The notes under the pieces are model-generated. The model saw only the letters and a program-made list of their open reading frames with translations. It ran no database searches and was not told the origin of the DNA. From contig DAOVRJ010000065.1 of NCBI GenBank assembly GCA_030628225.1, forward strand, positions 1 to 10,742: 10,742 bases of DNA. Reading direction: 5' to 3'. The translations under genes and the position numbers were made by a program. Source of the DNA: Candidatus Zixiibacteriota bacterium. Lineage in GTDB: Bacteria > SM23-81. Position 1 is the first letter of the stretch. Each line of letters begins with the position of its first letter. Below, in pieces: positions 1 to 6,920 of this stretch.

Positions 1-1811
1 GCCACTCCTTGCCGGATATCGAAGACATTCTTATCTTTACTGCCGTCAGGACAGGTCTCCCGTTTCAATGAGTTGCCATGCAGATCCAAGAAGAAGATCT
101 CGTCGAAGGTCTGCATGAGGCTCTGACGCATTCCCCTAAAGGTGGGATTATCCAAGTAGGAGTGGTTGGTGATCATTCCCACCAGACCTTGCCCGGCTTG
201 TTCTATTTTCCACTGGGCGAAGCGCAGGAACTTGACGTAGTCGTCCTGTAGCCACTTGGGGTTTCTCTCTCCCAAAGGTTTCCCATCCACCTGCTTATAG
301 TCTTTGATCAACTCAAGAATCCACTCTCCACGATTGGCTGAATGACCTGAATATGGTGGATTTCCCAGGATGACCAGGATGGGACGTTGCATCTTGACTT
401 CGCCGGCCAGGTGAGATTCCTCGGCGAGGGAGGATGCAAGTGGCATGGTAGTCTGCTTAAGCTCCTTCATCTCCAGAGAATCTGTCAGGTAAAACTTGAA
501 CCGCTCATCCGGTGCCAGAGTGTAGCCGAGTTCTTCGAGAAAGAACGACATCTTCATGTGTCCCACGGCATAGGGAGCCATCATCAGCTCGAAGGCATAA
601 TAATTCTCCAGAATGTGATCCTTGATAAACTGTGGACCACCGCCCTCGCCGTATTTTAAAGTGAACTCCTCCACAGCTAACCGGGAGGTCTCAGCTATGA
701 AAGTCATCGTCCCCGCTGCCGGATCCAAAAGAGTCACGTCGTCGGAGGCCAGGCCGTCTCTTTTGTCGAACTTTTCCTTCAGCAGCTTATGGATGGAGTG
801 GACGATGTACGAGACCACAGGCTCAGGCGTGAAGTAAACACCACGTCGTTCTCGTTCTTTTGGGTCATATTCTGCCAGAAAGGTCTCGTAGAAGTGCACA
901 ACTGGATCACGGCCCTTGCCTTCATGGTAAAATCGGTGCAAAAGATCCTTCACATTAGCGACGGCCAACACCTCGGAGATGTCGTCCACAACCCACTCTA
1001 GCTGGGTTGGCAGGTCTCCAAGGGAGATGAACTTGAATAGATCGCGCAAAATACCGATGGTTCGAGGGATTAGGTTGAAAGCTAGCCTACGGTTGAAATC
1101 ACCCTCGGTGCGGAAACGGGCAGCGAAGAGACCATAGGTGATCGTCTGCGAGTATAGGTCGGCGAAATCATCGTGGGTCAAACTGCCGATGAGGTGTTTT
1201 TGAAAAGCATCGTAAAAGCCTAAGATGTTTCCAGTGCCTCGGTCGACCTCCTCACGGAGCTCTTGGGCAATGACCGCTTCACGTAGAAACCGAGTCCGCT
1301 TGGCCAGCTCGATGGCCAGCGTTTTTGCCGTGAAGCGCCTGGGCAGGACGAATGAGAAAAATTGATCGAATAGCTTAAGTAGCTCATCCTCCTTCTCCAC
1401 TGGTGGTACCTTACCCAACTGGTGCAACACCATAGGCCTGGCGGCCAACACCTTGTTCACCAGCTTTCCTTGACGGTAGAGCCGGAACTCGAAGAAGTTG
1501 GTCAGAATGACGTTGGGGAAAGTGCCTCGATAACGCCGCAGCTGTTCGCTCTGCTCGATGTCATTCAGGTCTTCCTCTCTCGGCTGTTTGGCCTCGATAT
1601 AGCCCACGATCTTCTGTTTGCCATCCCACACCCGGAAGTCAGGGTTGCCTGCCTCCGTTTTCTTCGGCAGGGTAGTTACGTGGATATGCACTCTGTCGGT
1701 AGATTGTGCATAGGTCTTTAGAAGATCCTCCAGGCAGGAATAATAACTCTCCTCTCTGGCATCTCCTCTTTGAGCCACCTGGTGGATTTTTTGGAAATAG
1801 GGTTTTAACAT
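1..1811 (-). CDS. Type ISP-like restriction-modification enzyme without helicase (nuclease + adenine methyltransferase; C-terminus cut by window edge)
   Basis: An open frame of 603 codons runs from ATG at 1811 off the left edge. An SD-like AAGGTGA lies about 10 nt upstream and overlaps the stop of the preceding gene. Residues 1-130 look like a PD-(D/E)xK nuclease: E21, then PDFRV (D58) and GYIEAK (E73, K75). Residues 150-310 are mostly helical and resemble a coupler. GVYFTPEPVVSYIV (about 324-337) precedes methyltransferase motif I DPAAGT (363-368) and motif IV NPPY (484-487), the adenine-N6 type. The segment LDLHGNS...CPDGSKDKNVFDI (575-599) is characteristic of type ISP enzymes (LlaGI/LlaBIII family). 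No Walker A or DEAD motor is seen, and only about 190 residues separate nuclease and methyltransferase, so it should act like a single-chain type IIG enzyme. The target-recognition domain would lie beyond the window. Function is inferred from motifs; the missing helicase is directly visible. Confidence 0.88.
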   Translation of the reverse strand, partial: MLKPYFQKIHQVAQRGDAREESYYSCLEDLLKTYAQSTDRVHIHVTTLPKKTEAGNPDFRVWDGKQKIVGYIEAKQPREEDLNDIEQSEQLRRYRGTFPNVILTNFFEFRLYRQGKLVNKVLAARPMVLHQLGKVPPVEKEDELLKLFDQFFSFVLPRRFTAKTLAIELAKRTRFLREAVIAQELREEVDRGTGNILGFYDAFQKHLIGSLTHDDFADLYSQTITYGLFAARFRTEGDFNRRLAFNLIPRTIGILRDLFKFISLGDLPTQLEWVVDDISEVLAVANVKDLLHRFYHEGKGRDPVVHFYETFLAEYDPKERERRGVYFTPEPVVSYIVHSIHKLLKEKFDKRDGLASDDVTLLDPAAGTMTFIAETSRLAVEEFTLKYGEGGGPQFIKDHILENYYAFELMMAPYAVGHMKMSFFLEELGYTLAPDERFKFYLTDSLEMKELKQTTMPLASSLAEESHLAGEVKMQRPILVILGNPPYSGHSANRGEWILELIKDYKQVDGKPLGERNPKWLQDDYVKFLRFAQWKIEQAGQGLVGMITNHSYLDNPTFRGMRQSLMQTFDEIFFLDLHGNSLKRETCPDGSKDKNVFDIRQGV

Positions 1812-1819
1812 AATATCGA

Positions 1820-1828
1820 CATCACCTT
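1820..1828 (-). promoter_or_regulatory. SD of the restriction-modification gene, overlapping the upstream stop codon
   Basis: Read on the minus strand this is AAGGTGATG. Its first base is shared with the TGA stop of saccharopine dehydrogenase, and it lies about 10 nt before ATG 1811. No in-frame alternative start occurs between the stop and this ATG. The arrangement suggests translational coupling and one shared transcript. Confidence 0.55.
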
Positions 1829-3153
1829 CACAGTTTCCTAGACCTCTCCTTGAAGGAGATCCCCTGTCCCTCCAGCTCCTTCAACACCGGCTCGTAGATG
1901 TCGGGCAGGACCGGAATGTGCACGCCAGTGGCCTTGATCTCGCCGTGAAGGACCATCTTGGCGGCTATGGCGGCGGGCAGACTCACCGTGCGGGACATGG
2001 CCGAATCGCCATTGGGGACCCCGAAATCCACCAGGGTGGAGGTGATCATCTCCCTGGCGGGCAGCTCCGGGTAATCGGCGATGAACTCGTGATGCAGGAT
2101 GATCATGTCCCGCTCACCTTTCTCGTAGGGCATCTTCTGCAAAAGCTTATTGGACAGGATGTCCAACGGTGAGCTGGTCTCCACGGGCAAAGGGTTGTCG
2201 CTCAGCAGGCCCAGCCACTCAAACCGGTCCAGGATCTCGGAGTCCTCGGCGATGTCCAGCTGCTTGGCCAGATCAGCCCGCAGATTGCCGGTGGGATTTT
2301 GGACGAAAGTCTCGGTGAACTGGGCGAAAGTCCGGCCGCCCAGCCCGGTTCTCTGCTCATCGTCCAGCAGGCCCAGATCCACGAACTTCTTCCAGGTCTC
2401 GCACCAGCCGGGATTGCGCAGGGTGCCCCGGTACATGGTCTTGGTGTCTTTAAGGCCGTAGGTGTCTATGTAGGGGATGGAGTTTCTGTTGGGATAGGCC
2501 ACCAGCTTGCCCATGCCCTCGATCTCGATGATCCAGGTGTGCGTGAACAGATCCTCGGAGGGGACGACCACCTCCTGGCCATCATCCAGATAGCGGGCGT
2601 TGTTCTTGCCGGCCAGAACGACTCCCCGGGGGCTCCAGGAGAACTTGTATCCGAAGGGATTGGTGTTGGCCTCCGGGGCGGGGAGCCCACCGCAGTACGA
2701 GCGAAAGCTGACGATCTTGCCGCCGCGATTCTCCACTCCGTGGATGATCTTCATGGCCGACATGTGGTCGATGCCCGGGTCCAGGCCGATCTCGTTGAGG
2801 AACAGCAGGCCCTTTTCTTTGGCTTCTGCGTCGAAGCCCCGCATGGCATCACTGACGTAGGAAGTGGTGACCATAGGTTTATTCAGTTCCAGGCACAGTT
2901 TGGCCACCGTCGGGTGATAGGTCCAGGGCACCAGGCTGATGGCCAGATCGGCCTGGGAGATCAACTCCTTCAGCAGGTCTGTATCCTGGACCAGAAGAGT
3001 TTTGGCCTCACCCCTGGGGTGGCCGTCGATGAGCTTTTCGGCCTTGCTCACAGTGCGGGAGGCGACGATGACTTTGAAGTCTGGTTGATCCAGCAGATAG
3101 CGGACCAGGGGGCGTGTGACGAGTCCAGCGCCGAGAACGAGGATTGTTTTCAT
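1828..3153 (-). CDS. Saccharopine dehydrogenase (L-glutamate-forming), the SDH half of AASS
   Basis: This 441-residue protein is expected to oxidise saccharopine to 2-aminoadipate 6-semialdehyde and glutamate in the cytoplasm, the second step of the saccharopine pathway of lysine degradation. The N-terminus has a Rossmann dinucleotide motif, VLGAGLVTRP (residues 6-15), followed by ISLVPW (72-77). The family signatures LDPGIDHM (124-131), YCGGLPAP (153-160) and YKFSWSP (169-175) match the SDH domain of human AASS and yeast Lys9 closely. Length is normal for a stand-alone enzyme. ATG 3153 has a perfect AGGAGG at 3161-3166, 7 nt upstream. The partner reductase is encoded at 3745-5061 on the same strand, with one unrelated gene between. 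Some fungi run related enzymes in the biosynthetic direction; catabolism is the likelier role because the pair resembles AASS. Confidence 0.93.
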   Translation of the reverse strand: MKTILVLGAGLVTRPLVRYLLDQPDFKVIVASRTVSKAEKLIDGHPRGEAKTLLVQDTDLLKELISQADLAISLVPWTYHPTVAKLCLELNKPMVTTSYVSDAMRGFDAEAKEKGLLFLNEIGLDPGIDHMSAMKIIHGVENRGGKIVSFRSYCGGLPAPEANTNPFGYKFSWSPRGVVLAGKNNARYLDDGQEVVVPSEDLFTHTWIIEIEGMGKLVAYPNRNSIPYIDTYGLKDTKTMYRGTLRNPGWCETWKKFVDLGLLDDEQRTGLGGRTFAQFTETFVQNPTGNLRADLAKQLDIAEDSEILDRFEWLGLLSDNPLPVETSSPLDILSNKLLQKMPYEKGERDMIILHHEFIADYPELPAREMITSTLVDFGVPNGDSAMSRTVSLPAAIAAKMVLHGEIKATGVHIPVLPDIYEPVLKELEGQGISFKERSRKL

Positions 3154-3276
3154 GGGTGAGCCTCCTTTGCATTATAAGATAATTTGGAGAAGTTCTGCCG
3201 ATGTTCTGGAAAAGGGGTTAGGGGTTAGTGTATGATATTAGTTTCGTTTTGACCATTAGCTTGATAGTTAGAGTTA
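3154..3276. other. Spacer between SDH and the four-helix-bundle gene, with a GGGGTTA tandem
   Basis: This AT-rich spacer contains GGGGTTA twice in tandem (3214-3220 and 3221-3227). It also holds the SDH ribosome-binding site at its left end. I see no terminator hairpin with a T-run, so SDH can be read from upstream transcription. Confidence 0.5.
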
Positions 3277-3660
3277 TTATTCACGTCTCTTTAAGGATTT
3301 TATAAGCGCTTTCAGCATTTTCCCTGTTTCAACGATAGTGCTTTGCAATTTTCTATGATTCTTAGGTGCAAGATATTTTAAATCCCTGCATAACATAAGT
3401 TGAGTTTCCAATTCGCAGAGGGAACCATAGGCAACATATAGAGAGTAAATATATTGTTGAGTTGTCTTTCTTCCCCAACCCTCAGCGATATTGGAAGGGA
3501 TCGAAATCGCTGACCTTCTTAATTGCTGGGTTAGGCTATAGCGTTCTTGCTTTGGAAATTCTTTTGTTGCCGTATAGATATCCAGACAGAGGTAATACGA
3601 TTTTTGCCAAACTATCAACTCACGATAACTTTTTATCTTCCCGGCCATATGCTGCTTCAT
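3277..3660 (-). CDS. Four-helix-bundle protein (23S rRNA intervening-sequence / S23 family)
   Basis: A 127-residue, mostly helical protein. The family signatures are YRELIVWQKS (12-21), then RYSLTQQLRRSAISIPSNIAEG (about 40-61, with conserved IPSNIAEG) and YGSLCELETQL (78-88). Members were first found in insertions within 23S rRNA genes but also occur as stand-alone chromosomal genes; their function is unknown. No rRNA sequence flanks this copy. The gene is clearly AT-richer than its neighbours: in the 60 bases from 3301 G+C is 21 of 60, against 36 of 60 in the 60 bases from 2281 inside SDH. This suggests horizontal acquisition into the LKR-SDH cluster. The start is uncertain. ATG 3660 has no good SD; ATG 3648 (MAGK) has a weak GGATGA upstream and would give 123 residues. 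Confidence 0.9.
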   Translation of the reverse strand: MKQHMAGKIKSYRELIVWQKSYYLCLDIYTATKEFPKQERYSLTQQLRRSAISIPSNIAEGWGRKTTQQYIYSLYVAYGSLCELETQLMLCRDLKYLAPKNHRKLQSTIVETGKMLKALIKSLKRRE

Positions 3661-3744
3661 CCCAGATGCTGTTTTTGCCCAGGCCTTTCCCTAATCCCAA
3701 AACCCTTGAGGGTGGGAGAGGGGGGATGTGGAACCCCCAAACCC

Positions 3745-5061
3745 CTATTTCTCCACATACTCCTCCAAATACCGATATCTCTCCGTCAGCTTCCCATTAT
3801 AAACGATGACCGCCTTCTTAATGGCTGGCGGGAGCTGACATTGCTCGAAAGCGACGGAGAAATCGGCCCCGACGATCTGAGGCACGTAAGACAGCAGGAT
3901 CCTGCCGAACTCTCTGGAGGAATCCCGGGGAAGCTCCGTGGGCAGATTGGACACGGCCAGGATCACCGGTCCCTGCCCCTCGTATCCGTCCAGAATTTGT
4001 CCTGTGGCCGGCTCGTAGACATAGATGGGGTTGTCCGAATGGGTGGCCCGCACAGTGCACTCGATGCTCCCCTCGATATCACAACTGATATCCCCGATGA
4101 TCCGCAGCCGGGGCTGGGTGCCCTGGCCGTAAAGGCGCTGAACATCACTTTTGGTCACCAGCCGTGGATACTGCTCATCCCAGTAGATGCAGTTCATCAA
4201 GACCGTCAGGTGAGGCAGGTAGGCGGCGAACTTGGAGCGGTATTTCTGCGGATGATCGTAGTAGTCCTGCAGGTCAAAATGATCGCCGGGATTGACCGGT
4301 TCCACCATGTGCTCCTCTTTGAACACCGCCATGTAGATGACGTCGGTGAAGTGCTCCGGTCCCTCCGCAATCTCGGCGATCTCCGAGGGGTCGATCTCCT
4401 GAAAAGGCAGCAGCTCGAAGATCTCCTGGGCTCCCCGGGAGACGTGTCCGTATCCGGCGAACCCGAAGATCATCGGGGTAAGGGATTGGGGAAGGCCCTT
4501 GGCGGCGAGTTTTCTGCCGGCCCTGGCGATCTTGGCCTTGGCCGTGGCCAGGTCCGGGTATTCTGCCGGCCGGCGGATCTTCTCGAAGGGATTGTGGATC
4601 CCCTCCCAGCTGAGGCGTTTTCCCAGGGCGGAGAGGGTCTCGATCATCCCGGCCAGGCCGGCGTGCCTGCCGAAGAAGATCAGCCTGCGCCCATCCGGAT
4701 CGGTGATCGTCTCGTAGTCGATGAGCGTACAGCCCAGCTGCAATATCCTGTTCAGCATCTCCATATTGTAGGACTGGCCCTTGATGGTGTGGGAGAAGAA
4801 GATATAGACCTTATCGGACAACAGATCCTGGGCGGGTATCTCCTTGAGGCCGAAAATGACCGGGCATGCGGAAAGATCCTCGCTGATCTTAGCCCCCGCC
4901 TGAACGTATTCCTGCTCAGCGATGGCTCGGATGTTCGAGGGCTGCACCTGAACATCGATGGCATGATCTTCGGTAAGAGTGCGGACCTGCTCCGGGGTGA
5001 GGGGGGCGCGGCGCTCCAGCAGCTTTTCATCTTCATGACGAATTCCAATACAAGGGGTCAT
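3745..5061 (-). CDS. Lysine-ketoglutarate reductase (saccharopine-forming), the LKR half of AASS
   Basis: This 438-residue enzyme should condense lysine with 2-oxoglutarate to saccharopine using NADPH. The N-terminus is of the alanine dehydrogenase/transhydrogenase N-terminal fold: GIRHEDEKLLERRAPLTP (6-23), QPSN (40-43), FFSHTIKGQ (88-96) and FGRHAGLAGM (130-139). These align residue by residue in memory with the LKR domain of human AASS. A nucleotide-binding glycine motif, GFAGYGHVSRGA (200-211), follows. The C-terminal half has NCIYWDEQYPRL and GDISCDIEGSIE, again as in AASS. The protein ends where the AASS linker would begin, so it is a stand-alone LKR. ATG 5061 has AAAGGA at 5068-5073, 6 nt upstream. 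A 107-bp gap separates it from the DUF457 stop, and I see no strong promoter there, so it may be read from the yjbQ promoter. Confidence 0.93.
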   Translation of the reverse strand: MTPCIGIRHEDEKLLERRAPLTPEQVRTLTEDHAIDVQVQPSNIRAIAEQEYVQAGAKISEDLSACPVIFGLKEIPAQDLLSDKVYIFFSHTIKGQSYNMEMLNRILQLGCTLIDYETITDPDGRRLIFFGRHAGLAGMIETLSALGKRLSWEGIHNPFEKIRRPAEYPDLATAKAKIARAGRKLAAKGLPQSLTPMIFGFAGYGHVSRGAQEIFELLPFQEIDPSEIAEIAEGPEHFTDVIYMAVFKEEHMVEPVNPGDHFDLQDYYDHPQKYRSKFAAYLPHLTVLMNCIYWDEQYPRLVTKSDVQRLYGQGTQPRLRIIGDISCDIEGSIECTVRATHSDNPIYVYEPATGQILDGYEGQGPVILAVSNLPTELPRDSSREFGRILLSYVPQIVGADFSVAFEQCQLPPAIKKAVIVYNGKLTERYRYLEEYVEK

Positions 5062-5168
5062 GCCGATTCCTTTATCTTAGGTGAGAATTGAGCTCAGCGA
5101 TGATATCTCGTGCCGGGCCAGGCCAGTGAGATGTTCCCCAGATTTAGCAATAAGAACAGGGCCAATTC

Positions 5169-5768
5169 CTACAGGCGGCCTGGCCTTCTACGCAGCACAA
5201 ACTGTGCTGCCGCCACCAGGGGTAGAAAGTAGAGCAGCTCCACGCCGATCAGCTTCAAGTTGCCCGGGTGGAGGAGGCTGGCCAGGAAGGCCCCGCTGGT
5301 GTTGGCTTTATAGACCGTCGGAAAGATCAGAATGGGCGAGATGATATATCTGCTGCTCAAGGGCCACAGAAGCTGTACACCATAGGGTGGACTTGTGTCT
5401 GCGATGAGACAGTCCAGCAGGACGTGGCCGAAGTAGAGCCCAAAGGTGATGCTGAATGATCTCAGTAACTTCCCTTTTCCCAGCCACAACCGGTAGAACA
5501 CCACGGCGAGTCCTGCCAGGATGGCCAGTCCCAGGCTATGGCTGACCCCGTGATGGTAACGGTTGGGCAGCCCCACCAGCAGGCCGGGCAGGAAATCCAG
5601 GTCGGGCAGGTTGGCGCAGAACAGATAGAGCAGAACTATCTTCCACCGGCGAAGGGAAACCTCCCCCTCGGCGCCCAGATAGATCAGGTAGCCGGCCAGG
5701 GAATGTCCAACGGGCAACGGCAATTTGAGGATCTCCTCGCAGGTCTGGACAGCAGTTCTTTTCAGCAC
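5169..5768 (-). CDS. DUF457/YdjM-type membrane-bound metal-dependent hydrolase-like protein
   Basis: A 199-residue integral membrane protein with about four hydrophobic segments (near 43-66, 78-95, 103-122 and 170-190). It carries the histidine/aspartate pattern of the YdjM/DUF457 family: GHSLAGYLIYL (21-31), NLPDLDFLPG (53-62), HHGVSHSLG (72-80) and GHVLLDCL (114-121), followed by PPYGVQLLWPLS (127-138). These residues could bind a metal and the family is called a putative hydrolase, but no substrate is established. The start is GTG 5768, preceded by a weak AAGGGT. It lies 20 bp after the yjbQ stop, which indicates co-transcription. The frame stays open into yjbQ, so a slightly earlier start is possible. 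Confidence 0.85.
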   Translation of the reverse strand: MLKRTAVQTCEEILKLPLPVGHSLAGYLIYLGAEGEVSLRRWKIVLLYLFCANLPDLDFLPGLLVGLPNRYHHGVSHSLGLAILAGLAVVFYRLWLGKGKLLRSFSITFGLYFGHVLLDCLIADTSPPYGVQLLWPLSSRYIISPILIFPTVYKANTSGAFLASLLHPGNLKLIGVELLYFLPLVAAAQFVLRRRPGRL

Positions 5769-5788
5769 ACCCTTGGTGGTGATGCAGC

Positions 5789-6196
5789 TCAGTTGGTTTG
5801 CCCCACCACCTGAACGACCACCTTGCGCTGCCGGGGCCCATCGAACTCGCAGAAGAAGACCGACTGCCAGGTGCCCAGGACCAGTCGTCCGTTCTCCACC
5901 GGGATGGTCTGGGCGCAGCCCACCAGGGAGGACTTGATGTGGGCGGCGGAGTTGCCCTCCATATGGGTGTAGTTATCCTGGAGGGGGATGATCTTGTTGA
6001 GCTCCGCCAGGATATCCCGGACCACGTTGGGATCGGCGTTCTCGTTGATGGTCACCCCCGCGGTGGTATGGGTGACGAAGACGTGGCAGATGCCCGTCTG
6101 CACTCCACTCTCCTGGACGGTTTGTTCCACCAGGTGGTCGATGTTGATCATCTGGGTATGGGAGCTGGTGGGCACGCTGAGCCGTTTGATCAGCAC
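5789..6196 (-). CDS. yjbQ: YjbQ/UPF0047 family protein (thiamine-phosphate-synthase-like)
   Basis: A 135-residue cytoplasmic protein of the usual family length. E. coli YjbQ has a secondary thiamine-phosphate synthase activity; the physiological role is unsettled. All family signatures are present: THTTAGVTINENADP (42-56), YTHMEGNSAAHIK (76-88), LVLGTWQSVFF (105-115) and EFDGPR (117-122). H43, H78 and H86 are the likely metal or catalytic residues. The start is GTG 6196, with a strong GGGAGGTGA 6 nt upstream. It is the first gene of a minus-strand run that continues into the DUF457 protein 20 bp downstream and perhaps on to LKR. Its SD lies in a short inverted repeat and its promoter overlaps a palindrome, both listed separately. 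Confidence 0.93.
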   Translation of the reverse strand: MLIKRLSVPTSSHTQMINIDHLVEQTVQESGVQTGICHVFVTHTTAGVTINENADPNVVRDILAELNKIIPLQDNYTHMEGNSAAHIKSSLVGCAQTIPVENGRLVLGTWQSVFFCEFDGPRQRKVVVQVVGQTN

Positions 6197-6212
6197 GGAG
6201 GTTCACCTCCCT
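6197..6212 (-). promoter_or_regulatory. yjbQ SD within a hairpin touching the start codon
   Basis: On the transcript the sequence GGAGGUGAACCUCC can fold as GGAGG-UGAA-CCUCC, a 5-bp G/C-rich stem with a four-base loop. The 5' arm contains the SD, and the 3' arm ends immediately before the GUG start. Folding would hide the SD, so the structure could tune yjbQ translation. Pairing is read directly; regulation is inference. Confidence 0.5.
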
Positions 6213-6221
6213 CGTTTTTTG

Positions 6222-6259
6222 GTAGTCTATAAACTACATATTTTGGCACTATTTGTCAA
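6222..6259 (-). promoter_or_regulatory. Sigma-70 promoter of the yjbQ gene run, with operator-like palindrome
   Basis: On the minus strand, TTGACA (6259-6254) and TAGTTT (6236-6231) are separated by 17 bp. Transcription would start near 6224, about 27 nt before the yjbQ GTG. The 16-bp near-palindrome GTAGTCTATAAACTAC (6222-6237, seven of eight pairs matching) covers the -10 box and start point. That is a position suited to a repressor, but I do not recognise the site. Confidence 0.6.
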
Positions 6260-6393
6260 TAAGATAATGGTCTGTGAGAGGGATTTGGCGGTGCAGGGTG
6301 GGACACAAGTGAGGAAGATAACTTCTCGGAGTTGCCGACGTAGCTATATCCAAGTCTTGAGATGAAAAAGATAGGGGCGCTGCGATTTTTTTC

Positions 6394-6422
6394 TTGACAA
6401 AATAGGTGGGTTGTGGTAGAAT
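6394..6422 (+). promoter_or_regulatory. Strong sigma-70 promoter for the small exported protein
   Basis: A perfect TTGACA (6394-6399), a 17-bp spacer and TAGAAT (6417-6422) predict a start near 6429 and a leader of about 80 nt before ATG 6508. It is divergent from the yjbQ promoter. The intervening 6260-6393 holds no gene or RNA I recognise. Confidence 0.8.
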
Positions 6423-6507
6423 GTGGCTAAGCCGCATAGGTGATATGAGAGGATTTTTTCCGTTATCAATTCCCGCGCACCTCACAACCTCACAAAGGAG
6501 GAGCCTT

Positions 6508-6831
6508 ATGGTCGTTCGTCCGCTAAGGATGGCCATTTTGGCCCTGGCGCTGGTTTTTGCTTTTGCGCTGACGTCATGGGCCGATGTTGATGTGAACCCC
6601 TGGTCCAAGATGGGTGGCGTTCTTCAGGTGCAACTGAATGCCAAGATGAGACACCTGGAGGATCCCGCATCCAGGAGGTTGGAGATGATGAGCCGGTCCA
6701 GGATGGGAGTGGACGCCTCCAATCCTCACAGACAGAAGGTCTATTTGCATTTTGAAAGCTATCCAACCGGCTCACAGCTGGCAGAATTGAGGGATTTGGA
6801 CGTGCCTGAGCTTTCCCCTCCGATTCTTTGA
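6508..6831 (+). CDS. Small exported protein of unknown function (107 aa)
   Basis: ATG 6508 follows AAAGGAGG with good spacing and is preferred over longer in-frame starts, which lie inside the promoter and leader. The protein begins with a clear signal peptide: positive MVVRPLR, hydrophobic MAILALALVFAFALTSWA, cleavage probably after the alanine near residue 25. The mature part of about 80 residues is basic in the middle (MRHLEDPASRRLEMMSRSR) and ends in VYLHFESYPTGSQLAELRD plus LDVPELSPPIL. That last piece loosely recalls the VY(I/L)...P(T/S)..QL.EL..L(G) segment near the N-terminus of some secreted peptidases; this is a weak recollection. If correct, the protein is a short N-terminal-domain-only version. 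The stop is 8 bp before a strong terminator, so it is a complete single-gene transcription unit rather than the start of a larger gene. Confidence 0.75.
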   Translation: MVVRPLRMAILALALVFAFALTSWADVDVNPWSKMGGVLQVQLNAKMRHLEDPASRRLEMMSRSRMGVDASNPHRQKVYLHFESYPTGSQLAELRDLDVPELSPPIL

Positions 6832-6839
6832 GGAATCAC

Positions 6840-6879
6840 AAAAGGGGTCGAGGGTTGTTCCCTCGGCCCCTTTTCTTTT
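6840..6879. terminator. Rho-independent terminator shared by convergent genes
   Basis: A 15-bp stem (6840-6854 with 6860-6874, one G-T pair) closes a five-base loop. It is followed on the plus strand by TTTT, C, TTTT. It terminates the small exported-protein gene. On the minus strand it lies 41 bp after the membrane-protein stop and has a shorter T-run (TTTTGTG), so it may work in both directions. Confidence 0.9.
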
Positions 6880-6920
6880 AGTCCCCCCGCTTTTTGTCAT
6901 TTGGCCGACTTTTGCTCAGC

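Noticed and set aside
1-1811. Possible frameshift in the restriction-modification gene
   Set aside because: The nuclease motif, methyltransferase motif I, NPPY and the final visible residues all lie in one uninterrupted frame.
2299-3159. Plus-strand open frame of 286 codons opposite SDH
   Set aside because: Mirror of a GC-rich real gene; composition and lack of motifs show it is a shadow frame.
3168-3180. Perfect TATAAT on the minus strand just upstream of the SDH gene
   Set aside because: Transcription starting about 7 bp after it would begin inside the AGGAGG, destroying the SD, and the matching -35 region is poor.
3277-3660. Remnant of a 23S rRNA gene around the four-helix-bundle gene
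   Set aside because: Flanking sequence on both sides is coding sequence or short low-complexity spacer with no rRNA resemblance.
3547-5091. Long plus-strand open frame (514 codons) opposite LKR
   Set aside because: It is antisense to a gene with unmistakable AASS signatures, runs through repeats and the four-helix-bundle gene, and shows no domain.
6406-6507. Upstream in-frame starts of the small exported protein
   Set aside because: They lie in the promoter and leader; ATG 6508 has a strong SD and directly opens the signal peptide.
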